A stretch of 44,816 nucleotides of DNA, from positions 1 to 44,816 of the forward strand of contig NZ_JAQMTY010000172.1 in NCBI RefSeq assembly GCF_028330765.1. Reading direction: 5' to 3'. The position numbers and the translations under genes are program-made. Positions within the stretch are counted from its first letter, which is position 1. Every line of letters starts with the position of its first letter. Under the pieces are notes generated by a model. It did not search any database and was not told the origin of the DNA. It worked only from the letters and a program-made list of their open reading frames with translations. Shown piece by piece: positions 19,029 to 26,770 of the stretch. Origin of the DNA: Spirulina subsalsa CS-330. GTDB taxonomy: Bacteria; Cyanobacteriota; Cyanobacteriia; Cyanobacteriales; Spirulinaceae.

Positions 19029-20378
19029 ATGTTGAAGCTCACTCGCCGTTATCCGCTGCCCACTTGTACGTTGGTGATCACTGCCTTGCGATCGCCCCTC
19101 TCGCGCTGGCAAAAACGCCCCGTGGTGACGGATCTCCAGTTTGAACTCCAACTCGATGATCCGCGCAATCCCGAACCGGAGCCGATCAAAATCTGGGGGA
19201 ATGCGTCCCAACTCGAACAGATTTGCACGGTTGTGCAAACCTATGTCCAGGAAACGCTCCTCGCCAGTGCGCCCCATCACCTGTCTCTGGAAAACAAGGC
19301 GATCGCAATGCCCGGCGCAGATCTCACCCTGACCCCCCATAGTCTTTTGCAGCATCAGTTTTATGTGGGTCACGAAACGGTGAAAAGTTCACAGCCGGTG
19401 GTGGATTTGAATGTGACCCAGTTGTCGGACTTGGTGACGGTGTTGGAAACCTTCCAAGGGGAACTCCAACAGTTACCGATCCTGCCGTCGGATGATGCCC
19501 TGTTGCCTGCCTGGACAAAAACTGCCGCAGCGGTGGCCGTGGGCGCGATCGCCCTCACCAGCGCCGCCCTCTACTTCACCTCCCAAGCCCCAAACACGGT
19601 CATTTCCTCCGAATCCACCGCCCCCGAAGTTGCATCGTCAGATTCAGACCGCGATGTCTTGCCCCCCGCGCCCGATCCGGCTCCGTCTCCCCTGGCCACC
19701 CCCACCCTCCCCGGCGAATTAGACACCCTCACCACCGTTCTCCCCCCTACGGGAGTGGATCGCCCCCCTCGCCCCTTGCCACCGTCAGCGATCGCGCCCT
19801 CTCGCGCTGGCAATTCTAACCCCCCCTCTGCTTCCCCACAGCCTGAAGCCAACACCAGCCCATCATCCACTGAAACCTCAGCCCCAGAACCCCAACGCTC
19901 TCCATCGTCTCCGCCTCCCCCAGTTCCCAGTACGCCCCCAAGACTGCCGGCTAATCTCCCCCCTCTCGGCGCAACCCCCACCCCTTCCATCGCCACAGCA
20001 CCCGCCCAAGGCGATCGCAACGCCAGCGATCGCAACACCACCAGTCGCGCCAACCCCGCCCCCAATGCCGACTCATCCTCCCTCCCCTTCAACGACATTC
20101 CCCAAGTCGGCGAAGTCCGTGCCTATTTTCAACCCCGCTGGCAACCGCCCGACACCCTCAACCAAGCCATTGAATACCGTCTGCGCCTCAACCCGGACGG
20201 CTCAATTCAACGCTTAATTCCCTTAGGCCCCACATCGGCTGAATATTTAAACCGCACGCCCATGCCCCGCCTCGGAGAAGTGTTTGTGTCACCCCTCCAA
20301 GGGGTAAAATCCGCAGAAATTCGGCTGATTTTGGATCAAAGTGGCGATGTGCAGACCTTTCTTGAAAATCTCAACTAG
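19029..20378 (+). CDS. DUF4335 domain protein: membrane protein with Pro-rich linker and TonB-like C-terminus
   Basis: 449 aa. Residues 1-155 match the cyanobacterial DUF4335 type (LKLTRRYPLPTCTLVITAL, LQFELQLDDPR, FYVGHETVKSS). One membrane helix follows at about residues 158-180 (AAAVAVGAIALTSAALYF). A roughly 170-residue Pro/Ser/Thr-rich disordered linker follows, long enough to cross a periplasm. The C-terminal 90 residues (VGEVRAYFQPRWQPPDTL, YRLRLNPDGSIQRLIPLG) have the spacing of TonB/TolA-like C-terminal domains. The organisation of cytoplasmic domain, single TM, Pro-rich spacer and globular end suggests an envelope-spanning link. That is inference, since no named function exists. Confidence 0.82.
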   Translation: MLKLTRRYPLPTCTLVITALRSPLSRWQKRPVVTDLQFELQLDDPRNPEPEPIKIWGNASQLEQICTVVQTYVQETLLASAPHHLSLENKAIAMPGADLTLTPHSLLQHQFYVGHETVKSSQPVVDLNVTQLSDLVTVLETFQGELQQLPILPSDDALLPAWTKTAAAVAVGAIALTSAALYFTSQAPNTVISSESTAPEVASSDSDRDVLPPAPDPAPSPLATPTLPGELDTLTTVLPPTGVDRPPRPLPPSAIAPSRAGNSNPPSASPQPEANTSPSSTETSAPEPQRSPSSPPPPVPSTPPRLPANLPPLGATPTPSIATAPAQGDRNASDRNTTSRANPAPNADSSSLPFNDIPQVGEVRAYFQPRWQPPDTLNQAIEYRLRLNPDGSIQRLIPLGPTSAEYLNRTPMPRLGEVFVSPLQGVKSAEIRLILDQSGDVQTFLENLN

Positions 20379-20414
20379 TGGCGTAACCCACCGATTAACG
20401 TGTGCCACGACACG

Positions 20415-20444
20415 AGTACAGAGTCAATGGGAAGAATGAGGATG
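20415..20444 (+). repeat. dispersed repeat copy (partial)
   Basis: Begins AGTACAGAGTCAATGG and is 25/30 identical to 23435-23464. Immediately around it, TGTGCCACGACA (20401-20412) recurs as TGTGCCGCGACA (20460-20471). The region lies between the convergent ends of the DUF4335 gene and the desaturase/SDR gene and probably holds a decayed repeat element. Confidence 0.5.
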
Positions 20445-20514
20445 AAGCACTATTTTAGCTGTGCCGCGACAGTAGCACCATGGGCGAAGGGCCGGGAATG
20501 AGGGCAAAACCGGG

Positions 20515-21735
20515 CTACCCAGACGACCGTGTGAACAGCCGGAAGTAGAGCGATCGCGCCATCTCCTTCACGGGATAGAGCAGATAGGTTAAGGGGTTAA
20601 TCGTGACAATAATATTGCGCACATCCCGCACTGCTAAGGCGACAATTTGCCGCGCCACCCAATCCGCCGACATCACCCCCACCGGGTTCAACTCACTTTT
20701 AAACGGCCCCAAAATGAGCTTACGAATCACACAGGGCGAATCCAAGCGCCGCAGGGTGATCAGGTCGCCCAAGGTGCGCTTGCTCAACTCATAGAGGGGG
20801 CTAAAAGCGGGATTGACCTCCGCTTCAGAGGTATTGAGCCAGACTTCTTTGGTGGCGATCGCTTTATTCGTCGTCACCGTGGTTAAAAAGAGTTCCAACA
20901 GTCGCCAACTAGAAAACGCATTCACTTCGTAGGAGGTTGCGATCGCCCCTTGATCTCGCGCCCCGTGAACATTCACCCCATGATTGAGCAGCAAAATATC
21001 CACTTTCTCCAAATGCGCTTTCAGGTCATCCTCTTGGCCCACTTGCCACGTCACCAGGGGCAACGGTTCCGTCTCACCGGGTAGGGTGATCGGCGTGGTG
21101 CCGGAACTGAGGGCGATCACTTTCGCGCCCCGTGCTTTGAGGTGTAGCAAGAGCGCCCGGCCGAGGGTTCCCGATGCGCCAGTGACGGCGATGCGTTTGC
21201 CTTTGAGGGAGAGTGCTGTACCCATGAGTTTGTCAATGAGGGTGAGTGTGCCGCAAAAATAGGCATTTTGGTCGTCGAAGTGATGCCGCCAATGGTAGGT
21301 GCGATTGACGAACCAAGGGGCGGGATGGGTGGGAAAGGGGCCAGGGCGATGGGTGAGATCGGTGAGTTCATCGGCATAGGCAACGCCCGCGCCGCGTGCG
21401 ATCGCCCCCAGCAAAAACACCCCCGTATAGAGCGACCCCACCCCCGCCAGCCAGGGGTATGGCAACGCCCACTGCCACGCCAGCCACCAGGGCGCAAGGC
21501 TGAACAGCAACATCACCAAGGATTCCGGCAGATCATTATACCAATGGGCTTGGCGATAGATCTCAGGGCTGATCACCGAGAGATCCGGACGAAACACCCG
21601 ATGATGCCAGCCGTGGAGTTTATACAGGGGTTGCCATTGGTGGGCGAGCCAATGGTAAAGATCGCGGACGATTTCAACCCACAGGATTGATCCGACTCCT
21701 AAACACCCCGTCCACACCCAAGTTTGGATCATCAT
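20515..21735 (-). CDS. bifunctional fatty-acid-hydroxylase/sterol-desaturase-like and short-chain dehydrogenase fusion
   Basis: 406 aa. Residues 1-165 form a membrane di-iron hydroxylase-like domain with all three His clusters visible: HWLAH, HGWHH and HWRHH, plus hydrophobic helices between. Residues about 175-406 are an NAD(P)-dependent SDR: cofactor loop TGASGTLGRA, NHGV in place of NNAG, catalytic YELSK. Both halves therefore keep their key residues. Fusions of this type occur in cyanobacteria and are annotated as bifunctional, but I know of no established substrate. The C-terminal Tyr/Leu/Arg-rich stretch may be membrane-associated. It is transcribed divergently from the glucolipid synthase gene, which suggests but does not prove a lipid role. 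Confidence 0.88.
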   Translation of the reverse strand: MMIQTWVWTGCLGVGSILWVEIVRDLYHWLAHQWQPLYKLHGWHHRVFRPDLSVISPEIYRQAHWYNDLPESLVMLLFSLAPWWLAWQWALPYPWLAGVGSLYTGVFLLGAIARGAGVAYADELTDLTHRPGPFPTHPAPWFVNRTYHWRHHFDDQNAYFCGTLTLIDKLMGTALSLKGKRIAVTGASGTLGRALLLHLKARGAKVIALSSGTTPITLPGETEPLPLVTWQVGQEDDLKAHLEKVDILLLNHGVNVHGARDQGAIATSYEVNAFSSWRLLELFLTTVTTNKAIATKEVWLNTSEAEVNPAFSPLYELSKRTLGDLITLRRLDSPCVIRKLILGPFKSELNPVGVMSADWVARQIVALAVRDVRNIIVTINPLTYLLYPVKEMARSLYFRLFTRSSG

Positions 21736-22014
21736 ATTTGTCTTAAAATCCTCATCAAAAATAGTTTTGTATTTAAAAATTCATCATGGAGAGGGTGCGA
21801 TCGCCCTCTCTCCCGTCGGTGATTGTTCAGGACTCCACGCGCCAAACTTGCCCTCAATTTAGCCTTGGGGTAATCGAGACTAAACGCCACCACTCGTAAG
21901 ATTTCGCTAGAAATTGTAACAACTCTCGCTACAATTAAGACATTAAAACCGGCTACCCGCCTTGATGTTTGAATCAATCAACCTGCCGGATCATGCCTTT
22001 TATTGCGTTAAACA
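21736..22014. promoter_or_regulatory. divergent promoter region with an AATTGTA inverted repeat
   Basis: 279 bases between the leftward desaturase/SDR gene and the rightward glycosyltransferase gene. AATTGTA (21912-21918) and TACAATT (21930-21936) form a perfect seven-base dyad with an 11-base spacer. The spacer differs from the eight-base spacing of NtcA boxes. The dyad is a possible operator or hairpin, and no regulator is assigned. Confidence 0.35.
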
Positions 22015-23436
22015 ATGGCAGAACACCCTTGGCAAACCCCTGATTCCAATGACGATTCCGATCCCCTCGCGGCAATTTTGCCCGATTGGTCAGACCCCGA
22101 CGGCGACGAAGAAGACTTTCGCAGCGATTTTTTCCGGGGTAATGCTGGCCGACGCACCAAAGCCGCCGTCACCCTGATGATGATCTGGGGCAGTGTGATC
22201 GCACTTCATCTGGTGTCTTGGGGAATTTGGCTCGTGGTGGCACTCACGGGGATCATCGGTGTGAATATTCTCCGCCTCACCTTGGCAAAACCCCCAGCCC
22301 AGCCCCATCCCTTGACCGATGACCAACTCGCCACTGCGTCGTCGGTGGCGTTGGTAGTGGCGGCCAAAAATGAAGAAGCGGTGGTGGAACGTCTGGCGCG
22401 TCAACTGTGCGCCATGGACTATCCCGCCACTCACTACGATGTTTGGATCATCGACGATGCCAGCACCGATCGCACCCCGGAAATTCTCGATCGCCTCGCC
22501 CAGGAACTGCCTCAACTCAAAGTGGTGCATCGTCCTGCCAATGCTGGGGGCGGCAAGTCCGGCGCGTTAAACCAAATCATCCCCCAAATTGATCGGGATG
22601 TGATTGCGGTATTTGATGCCGATGCGCTGGTGGGGCGGGATTTGTTGCGCCATGTGATGCCGATGTTTGCCGATGAGCAAATCGGGGCGGTGCAGGTGCG
22701 CAAAGCGATCGCCAATGCTCCAGAAAATTTCTGGACGAAGGGCCAAGACTTAGAAATGTGTCTCGATAGCTATTTTCAACAGCAGCGAATTGCGATCGGT
22801 GGTATTGGTGAACTGCGGGGTAATGGTCAATTTGTGCGTCGCTCGGCTCTGGTGCGCTGTGGCAATTGGAACGAAGAAACGATCACCGATGATCTCGACC
22901 TGACGATTCGCCTCCACCTCGATCGCTGGAATATTGGGTTTTGTCTCAGTCCCGCGATCGCCGAAGAAGGCGTGACCCAAGCCAAAGCCCTCTGGCATCA
23001 ACGCAGTCGCTGGGCCGAAGGGGGTTACCAACGCTATCTCGACTATTGGCGGTTGATTATTCAAAACCGGATGGGAGTTTTGAAAACCTGGGATCTCCTC
23101 TGTTTTGTGGTCTTGCAATATCTCCTCCCCACGGCGGCGATTCCGGACTTGTTGATGGTGATTTTGCGTCACCAAGCTCCGGTGTTGAGTCCCCTTTCGG
23201 CTCTGGTCTTTACCTTTATCGGCATTGGTTGGATAACCGGGTTAACTCGGATTCAAGGGCGGCCGGCGATCGCTAATCTCGGTTTATTAATCACCCAATT
23301 AATCCGAGGCTATACCTATATGTTTCATTGGCTCGTAGTGATGCCCGCCACCACCGCCCGCATGGCTGTGCGTCGCAAACGCTTGAAGTGGGTGAAAACC
23401 GTCCACGGTGGCAGCAGTCTATCGGTGCAGTCCTAG
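22015..23436 (+). CDS. mgdA: GT2 glycosyltransferase, monoglucosyldiacylglycerol synthase-like (Sll1377/MgdA type)
   Basis: 473 aa membrane glycosyltransferase. The Asp-rich N-terminal tail is followed by two helices (about residues 50-90), the catalytic GT-A domain and further helices (about 350-440). Processive-type GT2 motifs are present: VVAAKNEEAVVERL, IIDDASTDRT, FDADALVG, ITDDLDLTIR and QRSRWAEGGYQRY (the QxxRW box). Overall pattern and N-terminal layout match Synechocystis Sll1377. That enzyme transfers glucose from UDP-glucose to diacylglycerol, the first step of cyanobacterial galactolipid synthesis before epimerisation. The orthology is from memory of the family, not an alignment. 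A strong bidirectional terminator follows. Confidence 0.85.
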   Translation: MAEHPWQTPDSNDDSDPLAAILPDWSDPDGDEEDFRSDFFRGNAGRRTKAAVTLMMIWGSVIALHLVSWGIWLVVALTGIIGVNILRLTLAKPPAQPHPLTDDQLATASSVALVVAAKNEEAVVERLARQLCAMDYPATHYDVWIIDDASTDRTPEILDRLAQELPQLKVVHRPANAGGGKSGALNQIIPQIDRDVIAVFDADALVGRDLLRHVMPMFADEQIGAVQVRKAIANAPENFWTKGQDLEMCLDSYFQQQRIAIGGIGELRGNGQFVRRSALVRCGNWNEETITDDLDLTIRLHLDRWNIGFCLSPAIAEEGVTQAKALWHQRSRWAEGGYQRYLDYWRLIIQNRMGVLKTWDLLCFVVLQYLLPTAAIPDLLMVILRHQAPVLSPLSALVFTFIGIGWITGLTRIQGRPAIANLGLLITQLIRGYTYMFHWLVVMPATTARMAVRRKRLKWVKTVHGGSSLSVQS

Positions 23437-23553
23437 TGCAGCGTCAATGCCAAGAATCAGGATGTTTGTAGGGTGCTAGCGAAGCGTAACGCACCGTCAC
23501 GTTGAGCGTTGGACATTCAAGACAATCCGAATATTAAGTCTTGACTCTGTACT
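23435..23553. repeat. small inverted-repeat element overlapping the mgdA stop codon
   Basis: The left end AGTGCAGCGTCAA (23435-23447) and right end TTGACTCTGTACT (23541-23553) are inverted copies with two mismatches. The interior contains TAGGGTGCTAGCGAAGCGTAACGCACC, split here as GGTGC and GCACC arms around a palindromic centre. The first 30 bases also recur at 20415-20444. It is non-coding and MITE-like, and its first base pairs fall within the mgdA stop codon region. Confidence 0.5.
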
Positions 23554-23585
23554 TAGGCCAACCCTGCAAAGACAGTCCCAGACCC

Positions 23586-23619
23586 AAAAAAGCAAGGGAT
23601 TTTCAGCCCTTGCTTTTTT
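23586..23619. terminator. bidirectional Rho-independent terminator
   Basis: A perfect 13-base stem (AAAAAAGCAAGGG with CCCTTGCTTTTTT) has an eight-base loop. A T tract lies on each strand, so it serves both mgdA (plus) and the convergent peroxiredoxin gene (minus). Confidence 0.92.
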
Positions 23620-23648
23620 CGGATCAATTCAGGGTGTGAGGCCGTGAA

Positions 23649-24284
23649 TTATTTGTTGGGCTGAGGGGTCATCCGCAGGTAGGGCTTCACTTCTGTTACC
23701 CCTTTCGGGAATTTTTGCTTCGCTTCTTCGGTGGGGATGGTGGGCACAACCACACAATCATCGCCATCCGTCCAGTTCACTGGCGTGGCAACTTGATAGT
23801 TGTCGGTGAGTTGGAGCGCATCGATAACGCGGATGATTTCATCAAAATTGCGTCCGGTGGCCGGGGGATAGGTGATCGTCAGGCGGAGTTTTTTCTGAGG
23901 ATCAATCACAAAGACAGAGCGCACGGTTAAAGAGGCGTTGGCATTGGGGTGAATCATGCCGTAGAGGGTGGACACTGTTTTGTCCACGTCGGCCAAGATG
24001 GGATAGTTAACGGTGGTGTTCTGCGTTTCGTTGATGTCGCAGATCCAGCCTTTGTGAGATTCGGCATCATCGACGCTGAGGGCGATGACTTTAACGTTGC
24101 GGGCTTCAAAGTCTGCTTTGCGACGCGAGACTTCACCGAGTTCGGTGGTGCAAACGGGGGTGTAGTCGGCGGGGTGTGAGAAGAGAACTACCCAACTGTC
24201 GCCAGCCCAGGAATGAAAGGAAATTTCTCCTTCTGAGGAGTCCTGAGTAAAATCGGGTACGGTATCACCAAGTTGTAAGGTCAT
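23649..24284 (-). CDS. 1-Cys peroxiredoxin (Prx6 type)
   Basis: Thiol peroxidase reducing hydrogen peroxide and alkyl hydroperoxides in the cytosol, 211 aa. The peroxidatic Cys is residue 45 in the motif HPADYTPVCTTELG. Two later cysteines (WICDINE and DDCVVV) do not sit where a 2-Cys resolving Cys would. The Prx6 C-terminal domain (IRVIDALQLTDNYQVATPVN, VKPYLRMTPQPNK) is present. The overall sequence resembles Synechocystis Slr1198. AGGAG lies upstream of the start on the minus strand. Two dyads sharing TGTGAT half-sites lie in the upstream 100 bases and may be regulatory. Confidence 0.95.
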   Translation of the reverse strand: MTLQLGDTVPDFTQDSSEGEISFHSWAGDSWVVLFSHPADYTPVCTTELGEVSRRKADFEARNVKVIALSVDDAESHKGWICDINETQNTTVNYPILADVDKTVSTLYGMIHPNANASLTVRSVFVIDPQKKLRLTITYPPATGRNFDEIIRVIDALQLTDNYQVATPVNWTDGDDCVVVPTIPTEEAKQKFPKGVTEVKPYLRMTPQPNK

Positions 24285-24310
24285 TAGAGCATCATCTCCT
24301 GAACAGCTTC

Positions 24311-24383
24311 AATCACAAATCTGTGATTTTGCTATCTTGCCATAAATCCCCAGTATTCCGATCGGTTTTTAGTGATTTATCAC
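24311..24383 (-). promoter_or_regulatory. peroxiredoxin upstream region with two TGTGAT-containing dyads
   Basis: AATCACA (24311-24317) and TGTGATT (24322-24328) form a perfect dyad 27 bases before the start codon. GTGATTTATCAC (24372-24383) is a second, 12-base dyad further upstream. The half-sites resemble CRP-family half-sites, but arm orientation and spacing do not match a standard CRP or NtcA box. The nearer dyad could instead be a leader hairpin. Confidence 0.35.
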
Positions 24384-24435
24384 AATTGGCAACAATGCTT
24401 AACGGAATGATTCCATGGCACGGTGGCGCGATCGC

Positions 24436-25143
24436 TTAGGGACTGAGGTTTTCAGCGTTTTGATGCTGCCATTGTGTGAGGAGCGATCGCAGCTTTTGGG
24501 CCCGCTTCGTAATGGCGGGCCAATCCTGGGCATTGAGGGCCACTTTGGGAAATAAATCCCCCGCGAGACCGACAGCGATCGCCCCAGCCGCGAGAAAATC
24601 CGTCAGATTCGCCAAGGTTACGCCCCCGGTGGGAATCAGTAACGGCTCACAAACCGGGGTGCGAATGGCGCGTAAATAGTCCACGCCGCCCACCGCCTGC
24701 ACCGGAAACACCTTGACGCAGGCCGCCCCCCATTGCCAGGCTTGGAGAATTTCCGTCGGGGTGAGCGCACCGGGAATGATCGGCAGGTCGAGGCTGTGGG
24801 CTTGGTGAATCAGACGGGGATCGGTGTGGGGGCAGAAGACGAATTCAGCCCCGGCACAGTGGGCGGTGTGGAGATGTTCCGGGGTGAGAATCGTGCCCGT
24901 GCCAATGCAACAGTGGGGAAACGCCTGGCGGAGGTGGGTAATTAGCTCGGCGGCGCGATCGCTCTGCCAGGTAATTTCCACCATGCCCACGCCTCCCGCG
25001 ATCACCGCTTCGGCCATGGCGATCCCGATTTGATAGTCTGGGGCGCGAATCACCGCGATCGCTCGCTCATCCCGGAGGCGATCGCGCCACCGCACCACCG
25101 CCGCTGACGGCTCAATCCCCACCGAGTCAAAATCAATACCCAT
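24436..25143 (-). CDS. eda: KDPG / 4-hydroxy-2-oxoglutarate aldolase (Eda family)
   Basis: Class I aldolase splitting 2-keto-3-deoxy-6-phosphogluconate into pyruvate and glyceraldehyde 3-phosphate (Entner-Doudoroff), possibly also 4-hydroxy-2-oxoglutarate. 235 aa, slightly longer than the E. coli enzyme because of about 20 extra N-terminal residues. Key residues are visible: Glu in GMVEITWQS, GTGTIL, and the Schiff-base Lys in CVKVFPVQA with GG loops (PTGGVTLAN, GLAGDLF). No edd (6-phosphogluconate dehydratase) is nearby. It is divergent from the TIGR04283-type glycosyltransferase gene, with under 100 bases between. Confidence 0.92.
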   Translation of the reverse strand: MGIDFDSVGIEPSAAVVRWRDRLRDERAIAVIRAPDYQIGIAMAEAVIAGGVGMVEITWQSDRAAELITHLRQAFPHCCIGTGTILTPEHLHTAHCAGAEFVFCPHTDPRLIHQAHSLDLPIIPGALTPTEILQAWQWGAACVKVFPVQAVGGVDYLRAIRTPVCEPLLIPTGGVTLANLTDFLAAGAIAVGLAGDLFPKVALNAQDWPAITKRAQKLRSLLTQWQHQNAENLSP

Positions 25144-25239
25144 TGTCTAAAATTCGTGAAGTGTACGGCAGGTGGATCAGCGGGATCGCCCCCCTCGGAC
25201 GCATCCGGCGTGAACGCCTGCGATCAGCCGCAACAGGCC

Positions 25240-25917
25240 ATGATCTCTATTATTATTCCTGTTTTTAACGAAGCTACGACCCTACCGTTAACCTTGCCGC
25301 CCCTAGTGGCGATGCCCAATCTAGAGGTGATTGTCGTGGATGGCGGCAGTGGCGATCGCACCGTCGCCCTCGCTCAATCCTACGGTGCAACGGTCTTCAC
25401 CGCCCCCCAACCCGGCCGCGCCCCCCAAATGAACTACGGAGCCAGCCAAGCCAGCGGGGACATTTTCCTGTTTCTCCATGCCGATACCCAATTGCCGCCC
25501 GACTTTCCCCATTGGGTCGAGATGACCTTAGCCAAACCGGGGGTAATCGTCGGGGCGTTTCAATTACAGATTGCGGATGATCGCCCCGCCTTGCGGTGGG
25601 TGGAGCGGTTGGTGCAGTGGCGATCGCATTACCTCGCCCTCCCCTACGGTGATCAAGGCCTGTTTATCGCGAAATCCGATTTTGAGCAATGGGGAGGATT
25701 TCCGGATTTACCGATTATGGAAGACTTTGTCTGGGTGCGTCAGATGGGTAAACAGGGCAAAATTGCGATCGCCCCCGCCGCCGTCCATACCTCCGCCCGC
25801 CGCTGGCAACGCCTCGGCCTGCTCAAAACCACCGGCATCAACCAACTGATGATCCTCGGCTACACCTGCGGCATCAATCCCCATCGCCTCGCCCGTTGGT
25901 ATCGCTCCTGGCGTTGA
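25240..25917 (+). CDS. family 2 glycosyltransferase, TIGR04283-like
   Basis: 225 aa soluble GT-A enzyme. Motifs are SIIIPVFNEATTLPLTL, VVDGGSGDRTVALAQ and LFLHADTQLPPDF; the last is the metal-binding Asp-x-Asp equivalent. Also present are QGLFIAKSDFEQWGGFPDLP and a C-terminal RRWQRLGLLKTT. These match the TIGR04283 group, linked in some organisms to arsenosugar synthesis. That function is not supported here by any arsenic gene. The ATG at 25240 is preferred. The frame is open from GTG 25156, but the extra 28 residues are low in complexity and precede the true beta-strand start. Confidence 0.85.
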   Translation: MISIIIPVFNEATTLPLTLPPLVAMPNLEVIVVDGGSGDRTVALAQSYGATVFTAPQPGRAPQMNYGASQASGDIFLFLHADTQLPPDFPHWVEMTLAKPGVIVGAFQLQIADDRPALRWVERLVQWRSHYLALPYGDQGLFIAKSDFEQWGGFPDLPIMEDFVWVRQMGKQGKIAIAPAAVHTSARRWQRLGLLKTTGINQLMILGYTCGINPHRLARWYRSWR

Positions 25918-25932
25918 GTTCAATCCCTCACC

Positions 25933-26226
25933 CTAACGCCGTAAACAGGTTTGGATCGACGCTTCGAGGGCCGGTTGTTCCAGCGTCGTGAGGATAAACA
26001 CCTCTTGCACGGTTTTGCCGTAGCGGGCGATCGCCTTAAACCCCCCCCGAATCGGCACCGAAATTCGTAACTTCAACTGCGGCGAATGACCCCGCACCCG
26101 CCCAATCACCCCCGGCGTTACCGTTTGAATCCCCTCATGGGTAATCAATCGCTCCAACACCGGAATCAGCCCCGGCACATGGGTCGAATGATTCCACACC
26201 AAGCGGCCTTTATCGGGTTTCGCCAT
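25933..26226 (-). CDS. DUF2103 protein (predicted metal-binding, cyanobacterial)
   Basis: 97 aa, basic, soluble. MAKPDKGRLVWNHSTHVPGL, VTPGVIGRVRGHSPQLKLR and VPIRGGFKAIARYGKTVQEV match my memory of the DUF2103 family. The His residues (WNHSTH, GHSP) could bind metal. Its ATG overlaps the clpS stop codon by one base (TAATG on the minus strand, at 26224-26228), so translation is probably coupled to clpS. The function is unknown; a link to ClpS-dependent proteolysis is inference from this coupling. Confidence 0.85.
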   Translation of the reverse strand: MAKPDKGRLVWNHSTHVPGLIPVLERLITHEGIQTVTPGVIGRVRGHSPQLKLRISVPIRGGFKAIARYGKTVQEVFILTTLEQPALEASIQTCLRR

Positions 26227-26546
26227 TACGCCGCCTCAAGGGGAGCCATCGTCAGCCCCGCCCGGCTCAATTGCTGATGGTACAGTTCCGCCGGTTCCTG
26301 GGGGCCAACCCACACGATCGCCTGCCCCTCAAAATGAACCTGCTCCGTCAACTGCCACGCCTGCTCACTGGTCATCCCCGGAATATATTTCAAGAGACAA
26401 CTCGCCACATGTTCAAACGTGTTGAAATCATCATTGAGGACAATCACTTTAAAATTAGGGTATGGCTTCCGAACAACTTGCCGATCTTGAACTGGCGCTT
26501 GTAGAGGCCCCGTTGTCATAGTGGCACTCGCCGTGGTGATACTCAT
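26226..26546 (-). CDS. clpS: ATP-dependent Clp protease adaptor ClpS
   Basis: N-degron adaptor that delivers proteins with destabilising N-terminal residues to ClpC/ClpA-ClpP. 106 aa from the ATG at 26546; the frame extends to a TTG at 26567 without better signals. The ClpS core is YPNFKVIVLNDDFNTFEHV, with the NDD segment that forms the N-degron pocket. It is followed by LLKYIPGMTSEQAWQLTEQVHFEGQAIVWVG and AELYHQQL. The flexible N-terminal tail is about 30 residues, the part that enters the Clp ATPase. It could be the cyanobacterial ClpS2 paralogue, but I cannot decide. It is translationally coupled to the DUF2103 gene downstream. Confidence 0.92.
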   Translation of the reverse strand: MSITTASATMTTGPLQAPVQDRQVVRKPYPNFKVIVLNDDFNTFEHVASCLLKYIPGMTSEQAWQLTEQVHFEGQAIVWVGPQEPAELYHQQLSRAGLTMAPLEAA

Positions 26547-26770
26547 GGGCTTACTCTGAAAAATCAACCAAAAATTAGCGTAAGAATTGTCAGATTCTGA
26601 TATATGGCCTCTATTCTAATGGGAATTGGTTAAAATCACGACAGAATGGCAAGTCGGGCCCTGGGAAGCCAAGAACGGCATACTAAGAGATCATGAATTC
26701 TTGTAGATTTACGGACTAGGTTCCCAAAGGCCTGTAAACATAGAGATAGTGTCACCAGGTTTTAACGTCA

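Noticed and set aside
21912-21936. NtcA box between desaturase/SDR and mgdA genes
   Set aside because: GTA and TAC are 11 bases apart instead of 8, so it is listed only as an unassigned dyad.
25240-25917. Arsenosugar biosynthesis locus from the TIGR04283-type glycosyltransferase
   Set aside because: No arsenic methyltransferase, radical SAM or related gene nearby; only family-level glycosyltransferase call is justified.
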